Below are positions 1 through 8,829 of a DNA stretch of 64,000 nucleotides, one piece after another. The stretch is taken from assembly GCA_022651005.1 (NCBI GenBank), contig JALCQD010000001.1, forward strand, positions 1 to 64,000. The letters are read 5' to 3'. Made by a program: the position numbers and the translations under genes. Each line of letters begins with the position of its first letter. Positions within the stretch are counted from its first letter, which is position 1. Under the pieces are notes generated by a model. That model worked only from the letters and a program-made list of their open reading frames with translations. It made no database searches and was not told the DNA's origin. The stretch comes from Bifidobacteriaceae bacterium. GTDB lineage: Bacteria; Actinomycetota; Actinomycetes; Actinomycetales; Bifidobacteriaceae.

Positions 1-27
1 GGTCGCGCCTGAGCATCAGGCGCGACC
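1..27 (-). terminator. Probable smc terminator hairpin at the window edge
   Basis: A 12-base inverted repeat, GGTCGCGCCTGA and its complement around a 3-base loop, lies just downstream of the smc stop codon. Any T-tract would fall outside the window, so the terminator role is inferred from position and stem strength. Confidence 0.6.
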
Positions 28-55
28 ACTTCATTATGAATGGGAACCCTTCGGG

Positions 56-3000
56 CTAGCGCTCCACCTTCTGCGATATCACGGCAGTGACACCATCGGA
101 TCGCATGGTGATGCCGTAGAGGGCATCGGCAATGGCCATGGTGCGTTGTTGATGCGTAATGATGATGAGCTGGGCGTGCTCGCGCAACTGCTTGAGCGCT
201 TCCAGCAGCCTCGTCAGGTTGAGGTCGTCTAGTGCCGCCTCCACCTCGTCCATCACATAGAACGGGCTGGGACGCGCGGTGAAAATGGCCAAGAGCAGCG
301 CCAAGGCCGTCAGCGATTTCTCTCCGCCCGACAACAGCGTGAGCTGCTTGACGCGCTTGCCTGCGGGACTCGCCTCCACGAGAACGCCCGTATTCAGCAG
401 ATCATTCTCGTTTTCCAATCGCAAACGTCCATGCCCACCCGGGAACAGCACCGCAAAGATCTTTTCAAAGGCCTCGGCCACGTCGTCAAACGCCTCCTTG
501 AACACGCGCTGCATGGTGGCATCCAGATCTTTGACGATTCCCAGCAGATCGTCGCGTGACGTCGCCACGTCGTTCCGCTGATCGTTGAGATAGGTGTGGC
601 GCTCCTGGAGCGCATCGAACTCCTCCGTGGCGAGCGGATTGACCTTACCGAGCTTGGCGAGATCTGCCTCGGCCTTCTTGAGCCGCTTCTCCTGCTCTGC
701 ACGCACATACGGCACCGTGCGGTAGGCAACTGCACCCGCAGCGTCCTCCTCCGTCACGGGAATTGGCTCTCCCTGCTCCGTAAGCTCAGGCACCGGCTGA
801 TCCGGCCCATATTCCTGCACAAGAACATCCGTCTGCATGCCTAGTTCGTCCGTCACCTTCTGCGACACCTGCCCAAACTGTGTGGCATACCGTTCGCGCG
901 CCACGTCCAGTTCGTGTTCCTCGGCGCTCAGCTTCCCCACCACGGGTTCCAGCTCATTGCGGACGCCACGCAACCGCGTGAGTTCTTCATCGTGGACCGA
1001 CGCTTGCTTCTGTGCCTCATCGCGACGGGCATTGACCTGCTTCAGGCAGGCCGCCACCATTGCACGCACCTTCGTGATCTGCTCTGCAATTGCGGCCGCC
1101 TGCGTGCGCTGCTGAGCCCTCTTACGGGCACGTTCCTGCGCGGCCGCACGTTGCGCGGTGGCATGCCGGGCATCGTCGTGCAGCATCTGTGCCTGCCTCC
1201 CCAAAGACTCCGCTTTACGTGCGGCATCTGTGGCGGCAAGCTTCGCAGTGAGCTCTGCCTCTCGAGCACTTGTCAGATCCTTCTCGAGTCCCTCTTCACG
1301 CTTTTCGAAATCTTCAAGGCTGAAGGAATCCTCGCCCTTCGTCTGTGCCTGCTCAAGCGCGGCCGCGAGTTCCCTCTTTTTGGCGCCCGCCTCCTGGCTC
1401 TCCTTGCGAATGGCGGCAACGGAGTCATCAATCGTTTTTAGCCGTCTGCGGTAGTCCTCCAGCTGCTTCGTTTTGAGGTCAATAGCCGTTGCAGCCTGTT
1501 TCGCTGCGATGCGCCGCTCAGCACGGGCGGCCGTGAGCTGGGTGAGCTTCTCAGTGAGTTTCTCGACCTGTTCTTGTCCCTGAGACACTTGGGCTTCGAG
1601 TGCCGCCAGCTTCTCCGCCAACGCGGACGACTCCTTCAGCGCCTTTTGCCTGCGCGCCAAAAGACTCAGGTCGCTCGGAGCAGAGCTGGCGGCAGTGACA
1701 ACGCCCACGGGCGTCAGGATCTCGCCATCACGGGTGACGATGCTGCGCCACCGCCCTTCTGCAGAACGCGCGGCCTCACCGTTGGCAAGCGCCGCCGTGC
1801 CGTGCTCCCACGTATCGCAGACTCCCACGCCGTCGAGCAGGGTGCGAACTGCGGAAAGAATGCCGGCCGCAGCGCTTGACCGCACACTGGAATCTCGAGT
1901 GTCGGCTGGAACGCTGATGAGAGAGCCTGCAGAATATATGCCGTGCTCATCGGGAACTGATTTTTCGTCCGCTTTGTTAGATGCCTCGCTGTGCGTGGCC
2001 GGTGCGATGAGTGCCGTTCGCTCGGTTTTTTCCTGAGCAGCGATGCTGAGTGCAGTGGCCAAAGACTCCTCGTCCCCTACCACGAGCGCGCTGGAGAATT
2101 GGCGCAGCGCTGTGGCGATGGCCTCTTCCCATCCTTCTGATACTTCTATGAAAGACGCCAGGCCACCCAGAGTTTTCAGTGCGGCGTTGGAGGCAAGGCT
2201 GGTGCGCGATTGCCGCTGCTCCACTGTGTCTTTGAGCGCGTCGGCACGCGCGTCGAGGCGGATCTTCTGGTTCTGCACATCACTTCGGGCATCGACGATT
2301 CCATGCAAGGTGTCTTTTGCCGAGTCAAGAGCACTTTTCGCTGTGTCGATGCTCTGCTCGAGGTCATTTGTATCGGCTGAGTCGGAGTCCTTTCGCAGCC
2401 CCTCGATTTCCGTTTCAGCCGTCCGCAGCTGTTCGGCTACGCTGCCGCGTTGCTCCTCATAATCTGCCACACGCGTCACAGAGGACTCGAGGAGGTTCTC
2501 CTGACGTGCAATGAGTTGCTGCAATCGCGCAACGTTGCCTTCACGTTCCTTGGTGGTGCGCCGCAGCTCTCCAATAGTCTGACGGACGGCAGCGAGCTGG
2601 GCCTCCTTGCCCGCTCGTTCCTCGGTGGTTTTTTCCTGCGTTACGGAGAGTTTTTGCGCGCTCTCCTGCTGCGTGCTTACTTGCGCATCAAGCTCTGCCG
2701 CGCGCTTTTCAAGAATTTCGGGATCTGCCGTCGGTCGCGTGTCATTGGTGGCGTCAAGAGCGCGCATACGTTCCTCCGCCAGTTGGCCCAGCGAGGCATA
2801 TCGCTCGTCAATCTGGGCAAAGCGATGCGCGGAGTTGGTCAGTGCCGTGATGGCGGGGCTGGTGGCGGAGGTCTCCTGCTCGAGGTGTTCGATATGCAGC
2901 TTTGCGCGCGCGAGATTCTTCTGTTGCGTTGAGAGCTGCGTCCGCACCTCACCGAGACGGCGACGGTTGGAGGCCCGCTGCTCGTTCAGCTGCGCCACGT

Positions 3001-3697
3001 CGTCGGCCAGAAGGCGCGCTTTTGCATCGCGCAGGCTCACTTGGATGCCGTCGGCTCGGCGGCTGATACGAGCTTGTCGGCGCAATGGCCCCAGTTGACG
3101 ATTAATTTCGGTGAGGAGATCGTCGATGCGAGCGAGATTGTCCTGCGTGGACTTGAGCTTGCGCAGCGAGCGTTCCTTGCGGCGACGATGCTTGAGGATT
3201 CCCGCGGCCTCTTCGATGATGGCGCGGTGGCCTGCGGGATCTGCGTGCAGGATGGTTGAGAGTCTTCCCTGGCCCACAATGACGTGCATCTGGGAGCCCA
3301 GTCCCGTATCGCTCAGGAGTTCTTGAACGTCGAGAAGACGCACCGGAGTGCCGTTGATGGCATATTCGGAGCCGCCCGAACGGAAAATAGTGCGGGAGAT
3401 GGTGACTTCCGAGTACTCGATGTCGAGCGTGTGATCGGTGTTGTCAATGGTGAGCGACACCTGCGCTCGCCCCAACGGAGGCCTCGAAGAGGTGCCCGCG
3501 AAGATCACGTCCTCCATCGAGGACCCACGCAGCGTCTTGGCGCCCTGCTCTCCCATCACCCACGCCAGCGCGTCCACGATATTCGACTTGCCGGACCCGT
3601 TGGGGCCGACGACAGCCGTAATACCAGGCTCGAAGCGCAGCGTGGTGGCGGAGGCGAAGGACTTGAATCCTCGCAGCGTGAGTTCCTTGAGGTACAT
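56..3697 (-). CDS. smc: Chromosome segregation protein SMC
   Basis: Encodes a 1213-residue SMC ATPase, the usual length for the bacterial family. SMC dimers with ScpA/ScpB organise and segregate the chromosome. The sequence shows the N-terminal Walker A GPNGSGKS at residues 31-38, a long first coiled coil, a globular hinge around residues 500-670, a second coiled coil, and the C-terminal head with the ABC signature LLSGGEKS and Walker B VMDEVEAALDD. It starts 7 bases after the folC stop, so the two genes are probably cotranscribed. The extreme N-terminus (MYLKELTLRGFKSF) is the classic SMC start, so the start codon is secure. The gene is intact. Confidence 0.98.
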   Translation of the reverse strand: MYLKELTLRGFKSFASATTLRFEPGITAVVGPNGSGKSNIVDALAWVMGEQGAKTLRGSSMEDVIFAGTSSRPPLGRAQVSLTIDNTDHTLDIEYSEVTISRTIFRSGGSEYAINGTPVRLLDVQELLSDTGLGSQMHVIVGQGRLSTILHADPAGHRAIIEEAAGILKHRRRKERSLRKLKSTQDNLARIDDLLTEINRQLGPLRRQARISRRADGIQVSLRDAKARLLADDVAQLNEQRASNRRRLGEVRTQLSTQQKNLARAKLHIEHLEQETSATSPAITALTNSAHRFAQIDERYASLGQLAEERMRALDATNDTRPTADPEILEKRAAELDAQVSTQQESAQKLSVTQEKTTEERAGKEAQLAAVRQTIGELRRTTKEREGNVARLQQLIARQENLLESSVTRVADYEEQRGSVAEQLRTAETEIEGLRKDSDSADTNDLEQSIDTAKSALDSAKDTLHGIVDARSDVQNQKIRLDARADALKDTVEQRQSRTSLASNAALKTLGGLASFIEVSEGWEEAIATALRQFSSALVVGDEESLATALSIAAQEKTERTALIAPATHSEASNKADEKSVPDEHGIYSAGSLISVPADTRDSSVRSSAAAGILSAVRTLLDGVGVCDTWEHGTAALANGEAARSAEGRWRSIVTRDGEILTPVGVVTAASSAPSDLSLLARRQKALKESSALAEKLAALEAQVSQGQEQVEKLTEKLTQLTAARAERRIAAKQAATAIDLKTKQLEDYRRRLKTIDDSVAAIRKESQEAGAKKRELAAALEQAQTKGEDSFSLEDFEKREEGLEKDLTSAREAELTAKLAATDAARKAESLGRQAQMLHDDARHATAQRAAAQERARKRAQQRTQAAAIAEQITKVRAMVAACLKQVNARRDEAQKQASVHDEELTRLRGVRNELEPVVGKLSAEEHELDVARERYATQFGQVSQKVTDELGMQTDVLVQEYGPDQPVPELTEQGEPIPVTEEDAAGAVAYRTVPYVRAEQEKRLKKAEADLAKLGKVNPLATEEFDALQERHTYLNDQRNDVATSRDDLLGIVKDLDATMQRVFKEAFDDVAEAFEKIFAVLFPGGHGRLRLENENDLLNTGVLVEASPAGKRVKQLTLLSGGEKSLTALALLLAIFTARPSPFYVMDEVEAALDDLNLTRLLEALKQLREHAQLIIITHQQRTMAIADALYGITMRSDGVTAVISQKVER

Positions 3698-3704
3698 GGG
3701 CGGC

Positions 3705-5129
3705 TTAGCGCTCCGACTTCTTCTTCAGGAGATCCTTGTTCGGTGTTTCCTTCAAGAGAATGCGCGCGTCGCCGGCAGTGACGAAGCTGCCAGTGATGAG
3801 AACGCCGTGACCGTATCCCACGCCGAGTTCATCGTCGGTGTCCACGAGATCCACCGCCTTCGCAATGGCATCTGGCATGGAGGGCTCGGCAAAGACGCGA
3901 TCTTCCCCGAAGACGGATTTTGCCACTTTCTCGAGCTCGTCCACCGGCATGACGCGGCCGGTGTCGGAGTTCTGCGTCACCACGATCTGTGACAGCAGAG
4001 GCTCGAGAATGCCGAGAACGGCCTCCACCTGCTTGTCTCCCATCATGGAGACGACGCCCACGAGCTGCTGGAAATCGAAACTCTCCTCGATGGCCTTGCG
4101 CAGTGCGGTGACCGCCTGCACGTTGTGCCCGCCGTCGATGATGGTGGTGGGAGACGTACGGATGACTTCGATGCGGCCGGGAACCTTGACTCCGCCGAGA
4201 GCCTCTCCCACGAGGTCACCGTCGAGCGTGCCGGTCACCGGGATAACGACCTCGGCGGCAGCGAGCGCCGCGAGCGCATTGTGCGCCTGGTGCTCGCCGA
4301 ACATGGAGATCGGAACGTCCTCATATCGGCCGTTTGGCGTCTGCAGAGTGGCCATCTGCCCGCCTACCGCGGGAACGCGTGAAAGAACTGTGAGCTCCTC
4401 TCCATCACGCAACAGTGTTGTCCCGGGTTCGCTGTGCGCCTTGTCCGCCAGTATTTTCTGCACAGACTCGTGGTCCTGAGGACCGACGATGACAGTGGAA
4501 CCGGCCTTGATGATGCCCGCCTTCTCTGTGGCAATCTCCTCAACAGTGTTGCCTAGCCACTGCATGTGGTCCATTCCCACGGGTCCGATGATGGCGGCAT
4601 CGGCGTCGATGACGTTGGTGGCGTCCCACAAGCCACCCATGCCGACTTCGACAATCGCAACGTCGACGGGCGCATCAGCGAAAGCCCAGATGGCCATAGT
4701 GGTAAGAACCTCGAAGAAGCTCATGCGCGGACCGCCGTTGTCCAACGAGTGCTTGTCTGCGAGATTGATGAAGTCGATGACTTGTTCGTACAGATCCACG
4801 AAGCGCTCATCCGAAATCTGCTGCCCGTCGATGGCGATGCGTTCATTCACCTTTTCGAGATGGGGCGACGTATAGAGACCAGTGCGCAACCCATAGGCGC
4901 GCACGAGCGCCTCTGACATGCGTGCCGTGGAGCCCTTGCCGTTGGTGCCGGTGATATGAATCGTTTTAAAGGATTTTTCGGGATGCCCCAAGAGGTCGAG
5001 AACGTAACGCATCCTATCAAGACTCGGATCGAAATCGTGTTCTGGCGCCCTCTTCATGATCTCGCGATACACCTGTTCAACACTGAGATTCGAATTTTCC
5101 GGCTGTTCGAGTGACACCATTACTTCCAT
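3705..5129 (-). CDS. folC: Bifunctional folylpolyglutamate / dihydrofolate synthase
   Basis: Mur-ligase-fold enzyme that adds glutamate to folates (and in many bacteria to dihydropteroate) with ATP. The P-loop ITGTNGKGST and the following TSPHLEKVNERI segment are diagnostic of FolC, and the FDGGHN-type element appears as IIDGGHNVQAV in the C-terminal domain. The start is uncertain. The frame is open up to a GTG at 5174, but in-frame ATGs at 5129 and 5120 and a GTG at 5117 are all possible. A GGAAG lies just ahead of the last two. I give 5129 (about 474 residues). It is first of a folC-smc pair and is divergent from pepP. Confidence 0.92.
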   Translation of the reverse strand: MEVMVSLEQPENSNLSVEQVYREIMKRAPEHDFDPSLDRMRYVLDLLGHPEKSFKTIHITGTNGKGSTARMSEALVRAYGLRTGLYTSPHLEKVNERIAIDGQQISDERFVDLYEQVIDFINLADKHSLDNGGPRMSFFEVLTTMAIWAFADAPVDVAIVEVGMGGLWDATNVIDADAAIIGPVGMDHMQWLGNTVEEIATEKAGIIKAGSTVIVGPQDHESVQKILADKAHSEPGTTLLRDGEELTVLSRVPAVGGQMATLQTPNGRYEDVPISMFGEHQAHNALAALAAAEVVIPVTGTLDGDLVGEALGGVKVPGRIEVIRTSPTTIIDGGHNVQAVTALRKAIEESFDFQQLVGVVSMMGDKQVEAVLGILEPLLSQIVVTQNSDTGRVMPVDELEKVAKSVFGEDRVFAEPSMPDAIAKAVDLVDTDDELGVGYGHGVLITGSFVTAGDARILLKETPNKDLLKKKSER

Positions 5130-5321
5130 TCTGTGCGAGTTCCGTTGGGCGAGGCTGCAGATGCCATACGCCACCGCTCCATATTACCGTTGCGCCCCCA
5201 CATTCGTGCGATTTCCGGGCTCAGTGAACGGTGATTCTCTCTGCGGTGAATTCGGCGGTGCAAAGCGACAGCTAGGATGGCGGGTAGTCAATGGTCGTCG
5301 CTGAAGAAAGGAACCAGAATC

Positions 5322-6914
5322 ATGGCAGATAATGCAGGAGCGTCACTTCACACTCCGTCACGTCACGCCGAGGTGAAGCAGCAGGATGAGAGAGGTATTG
5401 CGGGCGGTGATTCCGCCGCGATCTCTGAACGCGTCAACAATCGCTCGCTGCGCCCCGATTCACCCGCTTTCCGTGACTTCATGAAGCAGGGATGGGCCGA
5501 AGAGTCCAGCGACGCGACCGCTCTGGAATCCTCAAAGTTCACACCCGCACGCCTAAAAGCGTTGGGGGCACAATTCCCCGGCGAACGCATCGTTATCCCC
5601 GCGGGCGTTGCGAAGGTGCGCAACAATGACTGCGATTACCCCTACCGCCCCGACACCACCTTCGCGTACTACACCGGTTTGGGCCAGGATTTTGAGGCAG
5701 GGGCAGTTCTCGTTCTCGAACCGACCGCCGCCGACGGCGCGGATCACACTCCGGTTCTTTACCTGCACCCCCGTGCCGACCACAGCACGCGCGATTACTA
5801 CCGTTCCTCGGCATACGGAGAATACTGGGTGGGGCCGCGTCCCGGCCTCGACGAATTCACCACGATGACAGGCATCGAAACACGTGACATCTCCCAACTT
5901 TCCGACGCTCTCGCCAAGGACGTCGGCGCAGGTCAGGGAGGCATTCGCGTACGCGTCGTCAAGGAGGCAGACCCCTCCATCACGAGCATGGTGGAGACCG
6001 TGCGCGAGCAGAACGGCTTCGACGACCCTGCCAGCAACGACGCCGACGACGATCAACTGCACGAATTCGCCGCCACCGCGCGTATGCTCAAGGATTCCTA
6101 CGAGGTGTCCGAGCTGCGCAAGGCCATCGCCGCGACGCACGACGGCTTCAACGCGATTCTCGCCACGCTCCCCAAGGCTGTTGACAACGAACATGGCGAG
6201 CGCATCCTCGAGGGTGCCTTCAACGCCGTGGCGCGTGAAGAGGGCAACGACGTCGGATATGGCACCATCGTCGCCTCCGGCGCTCATGCCCCCACGCTGC
6301 ATTGGATGCGCAACACGGGTACCGTCGCCAAAAACGACATGCTGCTCATCGACGCCGGAGTCGAGGTGAACAGCCTGTACACGGCAGACATCACGCGCAC
6401 CTTCCCCGTCTCCGGTCATTTCTCGCCCCTGCAACGTCGCCTGTATGAAGCCGTATACAAGGCGCAGCAGGCCGGGTTCGCGGCGGCCCAACCAGGTCAC
6501 ACCTATTCAGACATCCATCACGCCTGCATGCGCTCTTTGGCGGAATCGCTCCACGAATGGGGAATTCTCCCCGTTCCGGTGGAAGAGTCCCTCAAGCCAG
6601 AGGGCCAGCAACATCGTCGCTGGCACGCATGTGGCGTGGCGCATCATCTCGGCCTTGACGTGCACGACTGCGCAGAGGCGCGCTATGAGTCCTATCAGGA
6701 TGCGAAAATCACGCCAGGAATGGTGTTCACCATTGAGCCCGGGCTCTACTTCCGTGACAATGACCTGCTCATTCCCCCGGAGTATCGCGGCATCGGTATC
6801 CGCATCGAGGACGACGTCCTGATGACGGAGAACGGTCCCGAATGGCTCAGCAAGCCGCTCATCCCCTCTGCACCCGACGAGGTCGAAGCGTGGATGGCAG
6901 GCCAGGCCGCCTGA
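5322..6914 (+). CDS. pepP: Xaa-Pro aminopeptidase (M24B)
   Basis: A 530-residue cytosolic metalloaminopeptidase that removes an N-terminal residue preceding proline. The N-terminal half is the aminopeptidase P N domain. The C-terminal pita-bread domain carries all five dinuclear metal ligands in order: Asp in LLIDAGVE, Asp in YTADITRTF, His in GVAHHLGLDVHD, Glu in TIEPG and Glu in IRIEDDVL. An AAAGGAACC ribosome site 9 bases upstream supports the ATG at 5322, although the frame is open from 5277. Its stop overlaps the start of the Nudix gene (TGATG), indicating translational coupling. Confidence 0.93.
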   Translation: MADNAGASLHTPSRHAEVKQQDERGIAGGDSAAISERVNNRSLRPDSPAFRDFMKQGWAEESSDATALESSKFTPARLKALGAQFPGERIVIPAGVAKVRNNDCDYPYRPDTTFAYYTGLGQDFEAGAVLVLEPTAADGADHTPVLYLHPRADHSTRDYYRSSAYGEYWVGPRPGLDEFTTMTGIETRDISQLSDALAKDVGAGQGGIRVRVVKEADPSITSMVETVREQNGFDDPASNDADDDQLHEFAATARMLKDSYEVSELRKAIAATHDGFNAILATLPKAVDNEHGERILEGAFNAVAREEGNDVGYGTIVASGAHAPTLHWMRNTGTVAKNDMLLIDAGVEVNSLYTADITRTFPVSGHFSPLQRRLYEAVYKAQQAGFAAAQPGHTYSDIHHACMRSLAESLHEWGILPVPVEESLKPEGQQHRRWHACGVAHHLGLDVHDCAEARYESYQDAKITPGMVFTIEPGLYFRDNDLLIPPEYRGIGIRIEDDVLMTENGPEWLSKPLIPSAPDEVEAWMAGQAA

Positions 6915-7423
6915 TGACGACTCCCACCTTCATTCTGAACCTGCGAAAAAAGATCGGCCACGATCCGCTGTGGCTCGTTGGCGTCACGGCCTTCGTGCGC
7001 GACGCCACAGGCCGCGTCCTCTTGGCGAAGCGTGCCGACACGGGCGAATGGGCGCTGATCTATGGCATCAACGAGCCAGCCGAAGAGCCCGCAGACACGG
7101 TTATTCGCGAGGCCAAGGAGGAGACGGGCGTCGACGTGACGCCGGATTTTTTGGCGTCGGTCACGTCGTCGGCGCGCATGCTCACCTACGACAACGACGA
7201 TCAGGCGCAGTACATGGATCACACGTTCATCTGCTCGCTCACGCCGGGGGGCAATGCTGTGCCAGGAACGGGCGACGGCGAGAATACAGAGGCGGGTTGG
7301 TTCGATCTTGACGATCTCCCACAACCACTTGCCGCCTCCACCGTCGAAAGAATGGAACGGGTGCAGGAGTTCCTGCACAATGATTCCCACGCCGCCATTT
7401 TCCGATCAGAAATTCAGGGATAA
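6914..7423 (+). CDS. Nudix hydrolase
   Basis: A 169-residue Nudix-fold pyrophosphohydrolase. The Nudix box is complete: G-x5-E-x7-REAKEETGV, read from GINEPAEEPADTV onward. Substrate cannot be read from sequence. The N-terminal DPLWLVGVTAFVRDATGRVLL stretch resembles MutT-like and NUDIX ADP-sugar or nucleotide hydrolases. The frame is open further upstream, but the ATG at 6914 overlaps the pepP stop codon in the TGATG arrangement, so it is the preferred start. It is the second gene of a pepP-Nudix pair and ends before a strong hairpin. Confidence 0.88.
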   Translation: MTTPTFILNLRKKIGHDPLWLVGVTAFVRDATGRVLLAKRADTGEWALIYGINEPAEEPADTVIREAKEETGVDVTPDFLASVTSSARMLTYDNDDQAQYMDHTFICSLTPGGNAVPGTGDGENTEAGWFDLDDLPQPLAASTVERMERVQEFLHNDSHAAIFRSEIQG

Positions 7424-7451
7424 TCAGAAAAGTTCCTGCTCGTACCAGTAA

Positions 7452-7496
7452 CGCGGGAGGGCCGCTCACATTCTTCGTGTGAACGACCCTCCTGCG
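7452..7496 (-). terminator. Hairpin between convergent Nudix and oxidoreductase genes
   Basis: A 15-base stem (GGAGGGCCGCTCACA paired with TGTGAACGACCCTCC) with a 7-base loop. On the minus-strand RNA the two non-Watson-Crick positions become G-U pairs, so it fits best as the terminator of the leftward Gfo/Idh/MocA gene but may serve both genes. Confidence 0.65.
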
Positions 7497-7539
7497 TTTA
7501 TCTATATTTGTGCACCGTCCTGTGCACTATCTTTTGCGG

Positions 7540-8721
7540 TTACATCCACGGCTCGTCAGCGAGTCGTATATCCTTACCCGTGCGAACCGACTCTTCCATG
7601 GCAAGGCTCAACGCATGGTCATGAATGCCATCGGCCAACGAGTAAATCTCCGGGCCTTCGCCACGCACGTACAACCCCATCGCCACAAGGTGATCGGCCA
7701 CTGCGAGATCGTCCTCACTCAAGCGGGAACCCACAAACGGGTTGCGATACACAATGCGACCGTCGAAGGAAGCCGTGAGCACGTCGTTGCCTTCGAGATT
7801 CATGTCGCGGCCTGAGCGACGATACTCGATTTGAGATGTGATCGGTGCCGCAGCATCCTGGTCTAAACTCCCCGCGCTCTGGCCCTCAGACCAGCGCACC
7901 ACCGTGTCATCCACAATTTCACCGAGCGTGCCACGCGCCACAATGCGCCTGCTCAGCAGCGGATTCCACCACTGGTTGTCCACAAAGTCGTAGAGGCCGT
8001 AACGGCCGTCGCCGAAGTCCAACGTGCCGATCATGGTGGGAAGCTTCTCGATCTGGGGATTCTTCACCCAGCCGTCGAATTGCATCGGGTTCATCATGTG
8101 CGTATCAAAGCTGCGTGCAGTAACGGTTGCAGGAGCGAGGCCCACTCCCATGTAATCGCGCATAAGCGCCACAGCATGGTAGAGGTGCGTCGACGCGACG
8201 TGGACCGACGTAACGTCTCCTAGGATGCCGGAACGCAGCACCGCGAGTCTGGCGGCGTGGCCGGGCATGCGATAGTACTGCTCCCCCACCTGGACGTCGG
8301 CCGCGCGGTCACCGACAGCATTCCACAGCTGGCGCAGACCATCCATGTCAGGAGCTGGAGGAGTCTCCGTGTACACCTTGTAGCCATCATCCAGCAGCTG
8401 CTCGATGAGTCCCGGGGTGGCGGGCCACGACACCACAGCGCACACGTAGTCGAGCTGCGCCTTGTACGCACTGAGCTCGCTGGCGTCCTTCGTGACGCGG
8501 ACACCGTATTCACGAGAGATGCGGTCGAGCTTGTCATCATGATGACCGATGACGAGATCGACGCTCAACTGATCCGGGATCGCGGCAGCAACGCGGCAGA
8601 AGAACCGCGTGCGCCAGCCGTCACCAAACACGGCAATGTGAACTGGACTCGACGCCCGGGCAGTAGGAGCCGCGTGGACAACAGATGCGGAGGTGGCAGC
8701 GACGCCATTGCGATTATTCAT
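7540..8721 (-). CDS. Gfo/Idh/MocA family oxidoreductase
   Basis: A 393-residue NAD(P)-dependent dehydrogenase of the Gfo/Idh/MocA type, which oxidises or isomerises sugars and inositols. The N-terminal Rossmann motif is HIAVFGDGWRTRFF. The second conserved block, KVYTETPPAPDMDGL, matches the family EKP motif but with T-E-T-P in place of E-K-P. That is a notable departure in the residue normally used as catalytic lysine and suggests an altered activity. A GAAGGAG ribosome site lies 7 bases before the ATG. It follows the ROK regulator gene on the same strand with a 108-base gap that holds a palindrome, and is probably under its control. Confidence 0.82.
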   Translation of the reverse strand: MNNRNGVAATSASVVHAAPTARASSPVHIAVFGDGWRTRFFCRVAAAIPDQLSVDLVIGHHDDKLDRISREYGVRVTKDASELSAYKAQLDYVCAVVSWPATPGLIEQLLDDGYKVYTETPPAPDMDGLRQLWNAVGDRAADVQVGEQYYRMPGHAARLAVLRSGILGDVTSVHVASTHLYHAVALMRDYMGVGLAPATVTARSFDTHMMNPMQFDGWVKNPQIEKLPTMIGTLDFGDGRYGLYDFVDNQWWNPLLSRRIVARGTLGEIVDDTVVRWSEGQSAGSLDQDAAAPITSQIEYRRSGRDMNLEGNDVLTASFDGRIVYRNPFVGSRLSEDDLAVADHLVAMGLYVRGEGPEIYSLADGIHDHALSLAMEESVRTGKDIRLADEPWM

Positions 8722-8763
8722 TATTCGTCTCCTTCGACGTATGACACTTCAACATAAGACAAT

Positions 8764-8777
8764 TCAACGTGCGTTGA
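8764..8777. promoter_or_regulatory. Palindrome upstream of the oxidoreductase gene
   Basis: TCAACG-TG-CGTTGA, a 14-base inverted repeat, lies 43 bases before the oxidoreductase start. The half site TTCAACAT also occurs just beside it at about 8748. Probable operator; the regulator is not known from sequence, but the adjacent ROK protein is the first candidate. Confidence 0.4.
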
Positions 8778-8829
8778 TAACACTGAAAGCAGCAGATCTC
8801 TTGCAGTTTCTCGTAGCGCTTTGTGCCTT

